In this document: positions 58,052 through 64,000 of the stretch, in pieces | Numbering within the stretch: the stretch's first letter is position 1 | How the letters are laid out: every line of letters starts with the position of its first letter | Source of the DNA: Nonomuraea wenchangensis | GTDB lineage: Bacteria; Actinomycetota; Actinomycetes; Streptosporangiales; Streptosporangiaceae | Length of the DNA stretch: 64,000 bases | Assembly (NCBI RefSeq): GCF_900111685.1 | Contig: NZ_FOHX01000014.1 | Coordinates: 124,001 to 188,000 of the forward strand | Direction: 5' to 3' | Translations under genes and position numbers: made by a program | Notes under the pieces: generated by a model | Database searches by the model: none | Told to the model about the DNA's origin: nothing | Seen by the model: only the letters and a program-made list of their open reading frames with translations

Positions 58052-58498
58052 ATGACGACTGTTCTCGCCCCGGTCGAGGGGGCGGCCGTGGGGTTGGCAG
58101 CCGTGCCCGACCCGGTGTTCTCCGCGGGCCTGGTCGGTCCGGGAACGGCCATCGACCCGCTACGGGGGCCCGGCAAGGCCGTGGCCCCCATAGCGGGAAA
58201 AATCATGAAACTGCATCCGCACGCGTACGTCATCGTCGGGGACGACGGCAAGGGCGTGCTGGTGCACCTGGGCATCGACACGGTCCAGCTCAAAGGCCGG
58301 GGCTTCCGGCTGCTGGCCGCGGAGGGCGACCGGGTGAGCGCGGGGCAGCCGGTCGTCGCCTGGGACCCGGCGGCCGTCGAGGCGGGCGGCCGATCGCCGG
58401 TCTGCCCGGTGGTGGCGCTGGACGCGACCGACGGGGCGGTGACGGGCGTCGCCGAGGGGGCAGTGCATGTGGGGGATGAGCTCTTCCGATGGGACTGA
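58052..58498 (+). CDS. crr: PTS EIIA, glucose type (Crr)
   Basis: A 148-residue EIIA-Glc protein that relays phosphate from HPr to EIIB. The two active-site histidines are H57 in KLHPHAYVI and H72 in VLVHLGIDTVQL, 15 residues apart as in E. coli Crr (75 and 90), and PLRGPGKAVAPIAGKIM is the loop before them. ATG 58052 begins 11 bp after the EIIB stop. Confidence 0.94.
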   Translation: MTTVLAPVEGAAVGLAAVPDPVFSAGLVGPGTAIDPLRGPGKAVAPIAGKIMKLHPHAYVIVGDDGKGVLVHLGIDTVQLKGRGFRLLAAEGDRVSAGQPVVAWDPAAVEAGGRSPVCPVVALDATDGAVTGVAEGAVHVGDELFRWD

Positions 58499-58595
58499 CC
58501 TTTGGGACCGCGGCTGCCGGGAAAGCGACACAATAGGCACGGCCCCCGATTTCGCCCCCCGGTCGGCGGGTTCATCGCACGCGCGTCCGGCGACT

Positions 58596-58607
58596 GGTCC
58601 GGACCGG
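58596..58607 (+). promoter_or_regulatory. dre-like site upstream of the HPr gene
   Basis: TGGTCCGGACCG, with a perfect GGTCCGGACC core, matches the dre consensus TGGTCTAGACCA at 9 of 12 positions and lies 15 bp before the HPr start codon, just upstream of its AAGGAGGAG ribosome-binding site. DasR is known to control ptsH in Streptomyces, so a second, weaker operator is plausible. Confidence 0.55.
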
Positions 58608-58622
58608 CAGAAGGAGGAGTCG

Positions 58623-58886
58623 ATGGGTGAGCGCAAGGTCACCGTGGCGGCGGAGGTGGGGTTGCACGCCCGTCCCGCGGCGACGTTCGTCCAACGGGCC
58701 ATGAAGGCCCCCATGGACATCACGGTGGCGAAGATGCACAGTGCGAAGCCCCCGGTCAGCGGCAAGAGCATCCTCGCCATCATGGCGCTGGACGTCCGCC
58801 AGGGCGAGACCGTGGTGATCAGCGCGGAGGGCGAGGGCTCGGAAGACGTCCTCGACGAACTGGCCGAGATCGCCGGCACGCCATGA
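58623..58886 (+). CDS. ptsH: PTS phosphocarrier protein HPr
   Basis: An 87-residue HPr that carries phosphate from EI to EIIA. The active-site histidine is H15 in VGLHARPAATFV. The regulatory Ser region is SGKSILAIMAL; no HPr kinase is known to be typical in these organisms. AAGGAGGAG precedes ATG 58623. Its end overlaps the EI start codon (ATGA). Confidence 0.96.
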   Translation: MGERKVTVAAEVGLHARPAATFVQRAMKAPMDITVAKMHSAKPPVSGKSILAIMALDVRQGETVVISAEGEGSEDVLDELAEIAGTP

Positions 58887-60544
58887 ACCTGCGGGGGGTG
58901 GGGGTCAGCCCGGGCTTCGGGCACGGCCCCGCTTATGTGCTCTCCGTCTCGGTGCCCGAACCCCCCGAGGGCGCAACGTACACAGGCGAGGCGGAGCAGG
59001 AGAAGGAGCGCGCGGTCGTCGCGCTCACGCAGGTCGCGGGCGAGCTGGAGGCGCGCGGCCACCGGGCGGGCGGCGAGGCCGAGGAGATCCTCAAGGCCCA
59101 GGCGCTGATGACCGAGGACCCCGGCCTGGTCGTGCGGGTGCGCTCGCTCATCGACCGCGGCCTCGCCGCCCCCAGAGCCGTCTACGAGGCGTTCGCCCGC
59201 TACCGGGAGGTGCTCGCCGGGTCCGGCGGCTACCTCGGCGAGCGGGCCGCCGACCTCGACGACGTCAGGGACCGGGTGATCGCGGCGCTGTACGGCATCG
59301 CGATGCCGGGGCTCCATGGCGCGCCGGCGGAGCCGTACGTGCTGGTCGCCCGCGATCTCGCGCCGGCCGACACCGCGCTGCTGGTGCGCGAGCACGTGGC
59401 CGCCTTCGTCACCGAGGAGGGCGGCCCCACCAGCCACACCGCGATCCTGGCGAGGGCGCTCGGCGTGCCCGCCGTCGTCGCCTGCCCGGGCGCGACCGGC
59501 ATCACGCCGGGGGCGCGCGTGCTGGCCGACGGCACCTCGGGCGAGGTACGCGTCGAACCGGCCGAGTCCGACGTCGCCGAGGCGGTCAGCGCGGACGCCG
59601 TGCGCCGGGCCGCGTACGCGCAGGCCGAGGGGCCGGGCCGGACCGCCGACGGCCATCCGGTGCCGCTGCTCGCGAACGTGGGCGGCCCCGCCGAACTGGA
59701 CGCCGCCGTCGCCGCGGGCGCCGAGGGCGTCGGGCTCTACCGGACCGAGTTCCTGTTCCTGAACCGTACCGAGCCGCCCGGGGTCGAGGAGCAGCTGCCG
59801 GCCTACCAGCAGGCGGCGCGGGCGTTCCCCGGCGGCAAGGTCATCGTGCGCACCCTCGACGCGGGCGCGGACAAGGCGCTGGCGTTCCTGCCGGTCCCGT
59901 CGGAGCCGAACCCGGCGCTGGGCGAGCGCGGGGTGCGCCTGTTCCGCCGCTTCCCCGAGGTGATGGAGGCGCAGCTCGACGCGCTCGCCGTGGCCGGCGA
60001 CCTCATGGTGATGGCGCCGATGGTGGCGACCGCCGAGGAGGCCGAGTGGTTCGTGCGCGCGTGCCGCTCGCGCGGGGTCGCGCAGGCCGGCGTGATGGTC
60101 GAGGTCCCGTCGGCCGCACTGCGCGCCGGCGACCTGCTGAGCTCGGTGGACTTCGTCTCGATCGGCACCAACGACCTGTCCCAGTACACCTTCGCCGCCG
60201 ACCGCCAGCTCGGCGCGGTGAGCGCGCTGCAGGACCCGTGGCAGCCCGCGCTGCTCGACCTGGTCGCGCTGACCGCGACGGCCGCCCGGGAGGCGGGCAA
60301 GGCGTGCGGGATCTGCGGCGAGTCGGCCGCCGATCCCGCGATGGCCTGCGTGCTCGTCGGGCTCGGCGCCACGACGCTGTCGATGGGGGCCGGGGCGCTG
60401 CCCGCCGTACGGGCCGCGCTGGCCGCGCACACCCTCGACGAGTGCCGGCTGGCCGCCGACGCCGCGCGGGACGCGGTCACGGCGGCGGAGGCGCGGGCCG
60501 CGGCCCGGGCCTACCTGCCCGCGCTCGGGCGTCTTGGTGTCTAG
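58883..60544 (+). CDS. ptsI: PTS enzyme I, phosphoenolpyruvate-protein phosphotransferase
   Basis: A 553-residue enzyme I that takes phosphate from phosphoenolpyruvate and passes it to HPr. The phosphorylated histidine is H185 in GGPTSHTAILARALGVPAVVA. The PEP-binding barrel has LYRTEFLFLNR, GERGVRLFRRFPEV, SIGTNDLSQYTFAADR and the catalytic Cys in GKACGICGESAADP. Length is normal. ATG 58883 overlaps the HPr stop as ATGA. It completes a full PTS relay in one locus. Confidence 0.96.
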   Translation: MNLRGVGVSPGFGHGPAYVLSVSVPEPPEGATYTGEAEQEKERAVVALTQVAGELEARGHRAGGEAEEILKAQALMTEDPGLVVRVRSLIDRGLAAPRAVYEAFARYREVLAGSGGYLGERAADLDDVRDRVIAALYGIAMPGLHGAPAEPYVLVARDLAPADTALLVREHVAAFVTEEGGPTSHTAILARALGVPAVVACPGATGITPGARVLADGTSGEVRVEPAESDVAEAVSADAVRRAAYAQAEGPGRTADGHPVPLLANVGGPAELDAAVAAGAEGVGLYRTEFLFLNRTEPPGVEEQLPAYQQAARAFPGGKVIVRTLDAGADKALAFLPVPSEPNPALGERGVRLFRRFPEVMEAQLDALAVAGDLMVMAPMVATAEEAEWFVRACRSRGVAQAGVMVEVPSAALRAGDLLSSVDFVSIGTNDLSQYTFAADRQLGAVSALQDPWQPALLDLVALTATAAREAGKACGICGESAADPAMACVLVGLGATTLSMGAGALPAVRAALAAHTLDECRLAADAARDAVTAAEARAAARAYLPALGRLGV

Positions 60545-60565
60545 ATTCTGGATACCTTTGGAGTC

Positions 60566-61876
60566 ATGCTGCGACGACGACGGATCGGTACGACGGGCCT
60601 GCTCGTGATCGCGCTCACCGCGTGCGCCGGCGGCGCCGGCACGGCGGGCGCGACCCCGACGGGAGGCAAGGCCGCCCCGCCCGCCCCGAGCCCGACCGCG
60701 AGCGCGAGCGCGAGCCCGTCCGCGTCGCAGCCCGACCCGGTCGCCCGGGCCCTGGCCCGGCTCAGCGTCGAGGAGAAGGTCGGCCAGCTCTTCATGCCGG
60801 TCCTCTACGGCACCACGGCCACCTCCACCTCGGGCGAGAACCAGGCCCGCTACGGCGCCGCGACCCCGGCCAAGGTGATCGCCCGCTACCACCTGGGCGG
60901 CGTGATCCTCTTCCCGCACAACGTCAAGAGCGTCTCCCAGGTCGTCGGCCTGACCAACGGCCTGCAGCGGGCCTCGGAGGAGGTCCCGCTGCTCATCGGC
61001 ACCGACCAGGAGAACGGCCTGGTCTCGCGCATGTCGGCGCTCATGACCGACTTCCCCGGAGCGTCCGTGATCGGCGCGACCGGGGACCCGGCGCTGGCGC
61101 GCAAGGTCGCCGCGGCGACCGGCAAGGAGCTGCGGGCGCTCGGCGTCAACCTCGACTTCGCGCCGGTGGCCGACGTCAACATCGATCCGCGCAACCCGGT
61201 CATCGGGTCGCGGGCGTTCGGCAAGGACCCGCAGCGGGTGGCGAAGATGGTGGCGGCGTCGGTGAAGGGCTTCGCCGACGCGGACGTGGCGGCCACCGCC
61301 AAGCACTTCCCCGGCCACGGCGACACCAGGGTGGACAGCCACACCGGGCTGCCGGTGATCAAGCACACCAGGGCCGAGTGGGAGCGCGTCGACGCGCCGC
61401 CGTTCAAGGCCGCGATCGGGGCCGGGGTGGACGCCGTCATGAGCGCCCACATCGTCTTCCCCAAGCTGGACCCGTCGGGCGACCCGGCGACGCTGTCCAA
61501 GCCGATCCTGACCGGGCTGCTGCGGCAGAAGCTCGGCTACGACGGCGTGATCTCGACCGACGCGCTCAACATGGCCGGGGTGCGCCAGAAGTACGACGAC
61601 GGCGAGATCGCGGTGCGCGCCGTGCTGGCCGGGGCCGACCTGCTGCTCATGCCCAACGACCTGCCGAAGTCCTACCAGGCGGTGCTGGCGGCGGTGAAGT
61701 CGGGCCGCATCGGCGAGCGGCGCCTCGACCAGTCGGTCACCCGGCTGCTCAAGCTCAAGCAGGCCAAGGGCTACCTGACCGAGGCGCCGACGGCCTCCGT
61801 GAGCCGCGCGGACGACGTGCTGCGCTCCGCCGAGCACCGCAAGCTGGTGGGCCGAGTGGAGTCGGCCGCCGGCTGA
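60566..61876 (+). CDS. GH3 beta-N-acetylhexosaminidase lipoprotein (NagZ-like)
   Basis: A 436-residue glycoside hydrolase anchored outside the cell (lipobox LTAC, Cys at about 20, then a Ser/Ala/Pro linker). The GH3 barrel contains LIGTDQENGLVSRM, the NagZ-type KHFPGHGDTRVDSHTGLPVI with its Asp-His general acid/base pair, and the nucleophile in GVISTDALNMAGV. It would release N-acetylglucosamine from chito-oligosaccharides or muropeptides for the PTS next door. TTTGGAG precedes ATG 60566 and the gap to ptsI is 21 bp. A small hairpin follows. Confidence 0.93.
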   Translation: MLRRRRIGTTGLLVIALTACAGGAGTAGATPTGGKAAPPAPSPTASASASPSASQPDPVARALARLSVEEKVGQLFMPVLYGTTATSTSGENQARYGAATPAKVIARYHLGGVILFPHNVKSVSQVVGLTNGLQRASEEVPLLIGTDQENGLVSRMSALMTDFPGASVIGATGDPALARKVAAATGKELRALGVNLDFAPVADVNIDPRNPVIGSRAFGKDPQRVAKMVAASVKGFADADVAATAKHFPGHGDTRVDSHTGLPVIKHTRAEWERVDAPPFKAAIGAGVDAVMSAHIVFPKLDPSGDPATLSKPILTGLLRQKLGYDGVISTDALNMAGVRQKYDDGEIAVRAVLAGADLLLMPNDLPKSYQAVLAAVKSGRIGERRLDQSVTRLLKLKQAKGYLTEAPTASVSRADDVLRSAEHRKLVGRVESAAG

Positions 61877-61896
61877 CGCCCGTTCTCGCGCGTCAG
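61873..61896. terminator. Short hairpin between convergent genes
   Basis: CTGACGC and GCGTCAG form a perfect 7-bp stem around a ten-base loop in the 16-bp gap between the GH3 gene and the ABC permease gene; arms reach into both stop regions. Confidence 0.5.
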
Positions 61897-62669
61897 GCGT
61901 CGCGGCGGTGCAGCACCAGGGCGCCCAGGGCGAGGGCGGCGGCGGCCCAGGCGGCGAGGACGCCGAGACCGGCCCACGGTGTGAGCGGCAGCGCGGCGGC
62001 GTCCGTGGTGGCCTGGACGGCGAGGCCCGCGTTCGTGGGGGACACCGCCCAGAGCAACCGCTGGACGTCCTCGTCGGCGACCAGGCGCACCGCCAGCGGA
62101 AACAGGTAGAGCAGGCCGAGCACGACCCCTGCGGCGGCGGCCGGGTCGCGTACGGCGACCGCGATCCCGACGCCGAGCAGCGCGATCAGCCCGAAGTAGA
62201 GCACCGACCCGGCGGCGGCGCGCAGGGTGGGGCCGTCGAGCAGCGACAGAGGCGGGTAGCCGTGCTCCGGGGTGAAGCCGCTGCCCGGCAGGAGCAGCCG
62301 CCCGGCCAGCACCGACCCGAGCACCGCGACGGCTCCCGCGGCCAGCGCGGGGCCGGTGACGACGGCGGCCTTGGCGGCCAGCAGCGCGCCCCTGCGCGGC
62401 ACCGCGGCGAGGCTGGTGCGGATCATGCCGCTGCCGTACTCGCCGCAGACCGCCGTCACGGCCAGCAGGGCGACCAGGGCCTGGCCGAGCTGCACGCCGG
62501 TCAGGGCCAGCCGGGTGGCGTCGGGGCCGCAGCCGGCCGCCTCGCAGCGGACGACCGTGGCCGCCAGCGCCCCCAGGGCGACGGTCAGCACGACCGTCCC
62601 GGCCAGCAGCCCGGAGGCGCCCGGCACGGTGCGGAGCTTCGTCCACTCCGCGAGCGTCGCCCGCCTCAC
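61893..62669 (-). CDS. ABC-2 type transporter permease-like protein
   Basis: A 258-residue membrane protein with six helices in the ABC-2 permease pattern: VRRATLAEWTKLRTVPGA at the N-terminus, then VCGEYGSGMIRTSLAAVPRRGALLAAKAAVV, a segment found in GldG/NatB-like permeases. The GTG at 62669 overlaps the stop of the next gene upstream (GTGA). No ATPase is in view; it may lie beyond the window edge. A short C-terminal RRDA tail ends at the GH3-facing gap. Confidence 0.82.
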   Translation of the reverse strand: MRRATLAEWTKLRTVPGASGLLAGTVVLTVALGALAATVVRCEAAGCGPDATRLALTGVQLGQALVALLAVTAVCGEYGSGMIRTSLAAVPRRGALLAAKAAVVTGPALAAGAVAVLGSVLAGRLLLPGSGFTPEHGYPPLSLLDGPTLRAAAGSVLYFGLIALLGVGIAVAVRDPAAAAGVVLGLLYLFPLAVRLVADEDVQRLLWAVSPTNAGLAVQATTDAAALPLTPWAGLGVLAAWAAAALALGALVLHRRDA

Positions 62670-64000
62670 GCGTCCTCCCTGTTCAGGCGGCGTACGGCGA
62701 GGGCGAGGACGAGGGCCGCGTACCCGCACAGCACGGCGAAGCCGGCCCAGGGCGGCAGCGGGTAGAAGCCGCCCGCGGGCGCGTGGTGGCCGACCACCTG
62801 CGGGTACTCGGGGATGCTCTGCTGGACGGCGAAGCCCGCTGCGGGCGTCACCCGCAGCAGCCAGTCCGCGACCGGCTCGGGCAGCACGGACGTGGTCGCG
62901 AGCACGTACGGCACCAGGACCGCCGCGACGGCCGCGATGACCGCCGCCGCGCCGCGCCGCAGCAGCGCGCCGAACGCGAGGGCGAGCACGGCGCTCACCG
63001 CCAGCACGCCCGCCACACCTGCGACCACCCGCAGCTCGGTCAGCGCGGAGACCGGCAGGAGGTGGACGCCGTTGCCCGCGAGGACACGCTTGGCGAGCGG
63101 CAGCGTGACCGCGGTGGCGGCGAGCGACCCGGCGAAGGTCGCCGCCAGGACCACCACGGCCTTGGCCACGAGCACCCGTCCGCGCCGCGGGCTCGCCAGC
63201 AGCGTCGTACGGACGAGCCCGCGCCGGTACTCGGCGGTCACGGACAGCACGCCCACGACGATCACGGCAACCAGCGCGAACATCGCGCCCGCCAGGGTGT
63301 TCTCGACGGTGCTCCCCACGGTCAGGGGGGCGATGTCGCCCACCCCGGTGATCGTGTACGTGCCGCCGGACTCCCGGAACCCGCCCGGGTGGTGCGGCGA
63401 GCCGTCGAGCTCGTACGAGACGCCGATGTCGTCGAGGGCGAACGCCCCGCCGGTGCCCGCGCCGCGCACGTCGAGCCGGTCCATGACGGCGGTGACCTCG
63501 GAGAAACGGGAGGTGACGGTGGACCCGCCGACGGCGTTGCCGGTGACCCGCACGTCGCCGGGGGAGGCGGCGAACAGTCCGACGCGGGCCTGCGCCGGCA
63601 GCCCCGGCAGGCGGACGGCGGCGACCTTCGTCCACCGGACGCCGTCGGCCGACTCCTCGCCGGTCACCGTGTCGCCCGTCCGCGTCAGGCGCAGCCAGCG
63701 GGGGGTGGACGGGGTGACCTTGCCCGGCAGCCCGGCGACGTCCTCGGTGAAGTCGTGCTGCATGCGGACGCCGTGCTCGGCGGTGACCATGACGGCGGCG
63801 TAGGAGGCGCCCTGCCGGGTGCTCGCCTTGATCATGAGGCCGGCCCTGGCCCACGGGGTCATGGCCGTGGCGACGTTCCGCACGCCGGGGACGGCGTCGG
63901 GGAGGCGGATCCGGCCGGACATCGCGCTCACCCGCACGGTGATCGAGCCGTCGCCGCGCAGCGGCTGGTGGGCGAAGAAGAAATGGTCCTCGACGGCCTC
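62666..64000 (-). CDS. ABC-2 type permease with an N-terminal laminin-G/DUF1349-like domain (5' end beyond window)
   Basis: An open frame running off the right edge; at least 444 residues are visible. The visible N-terminal part (EDHFFFAHQPLRGDGSITVRV, TPWARAGLMIKASTRQGASYAAVMVT, ESADGVRWTKVAAVRLPG, ARVGLFAASPG) is a concanavalin-like beta domain of the type annotated DUF1349. A hydrophobic permease of about six helices follows (YRRGLVRTTLLASPRRGRVLVAKAVVV), parallel to the coupled downstream gene. A beta-sandwich fused to a permease suggests extracellular carbohydrate sensing or binding. ATG/GTG codons near 63937 are not the true start because the frame continues to 64000. Confidence 0.8.
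   Translation of the reverse strand, partial: EAVEDHFFFAHQPLRGDGSITVRVSAMSGRIRLPDAVPGVRNVATAMTPWARAGLMIKASTRQGASYAAVMVTAEHGVRMQHDFTEDVAGLPGKVTPSTPRWLRLTRTGDTVTGEESADGVRWTKVAAVRLPGLPAQARVGLFAASPGDVRVTGNAVGGSTVTSRFSEVTAVMDRLDVRGAGTGGAFALDDIGVSYELDGSPHHPGGFRESGGTYTITGVGDIAPLTVGSTVENTLAGAMFALVAVIVVGVLSVTAEYRRGLVRTTLLASPRRGRVLVAKAVVVLAATFAGSLAATAVTLPLAKRVLAGNGVHLLPVSALTELRVVAGVAGVLAVSAVLALAFGALLRRGAAAVIAAVAAVLVPYVLATTSVLPEPVADWLLRVTPAAGFAVQQSIPEYPQVVGHHAPAGGFYPLPPWAGFAVLCGYAALVLALAVRRLNREDA

Noticed and set aside
58160-61837. A 1,225-codon open frame antisense to the PTS and GH3 genes
   Set aside because: Same reason: it lies wholly opposite EIIA, HPr, EI and NagZ-like genes, each with intact catalytic residues.

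Overview
The window is chromosomal core sequence from a high-GC actinomycete. WhiB, the full FbiA/FbiB/FbiC set for coenzyme F420, MtrA-MtrB-LpqB, a DasR-like regulator, SecA with an LpqB/HPF/ComF neighbourhood, and very strong G/C bias at third codon positions all point there. A spore- or mycelium-forming genus of the Streptosporangiales (Nonomuraea-like) is my inference; no rRNA is present to settle it. From memory, gene order follows the Mycobacterium tuberculosis Rv3264c to Rv3235 block (GDP-mannose pyrophosphorylase, fbiA/fbiB, whiB2, Rv3259, Rv3258c, sugar-phosphate enzymes, sahH, mtrA-mtrB-lpqB, comF, hpf, secA1, Rv3235) with several lineage-specific insertions. No tRNA, rRNA, CRISPR array, insertion sequence or prophage was seen.

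Region 1 (1-12.4 kb): the end of a membrane protein, a GT4 glycosyltransferase, a GDP-mannose pyrophosphorylase-like enzyme, a Ser/Thr kinase, a DNA glycosylase, the fused F420 enzyme FbiC, a substrate-binding/VWA protein, a secreted lytic polysaccharide monooxygenase, and the coupled fbiA-fbiB pair. Region 2 (12.4-27.2 kb): a membrane protein with a huge Gln/Pro tail, whiB, a large GT2 membrane glycosyltransferase coupled to a DUF5719 protein, Rv3259- and DUF3499-type proteins, then a HAD phosphomannomutase-like enzyme, Trm112-like protein and SIS isomerase that could together with the pyrophosphorylase make GDP-mannose, a CDF transporter, a MerR regulator and two tandem S-adenosylhomocysteine hydrolases of different lineages.

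Region 3 (27.2-38.4 kb): a DUF305 lipoprotein divergent from two tandem LVIVD-repeat secreted proteins, then an RDD / SpoIIM / DUF58 / MoxR / DUF4350 / DUF4129 / multipass-membrane module whose reverse-strand genes are almost all translationally coupled. Region 4 (38.4-52.6 kb): mtrA-mtrB-lpqB, an oxidoreductase/TetR divergent pair with a clear candidate operator, comF, a 612-bp structured gap, hpf, an orphan NarL-type response regulator, an AlkZ-like DNA glycosylase, a small membrane protein and secA.

Region 5 (52.6-64 kb): an Rv3235-family protein and a self-contained phosphotransferase locus: two EIIC permeases and a DasR-like GntR regulator face, across a long palindromic operator, a SIS sugar-phosphate enzyme, EIIB, EIIA, HPr and EI, followed by a secreted GH3 (NagZ-like) lipoprotein. 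This reads as an N-acetylglucosamine/chitin-derived sugar uptake system. The window ends in two coupled ABC-2 type permease genes, the second cut by the window edge.
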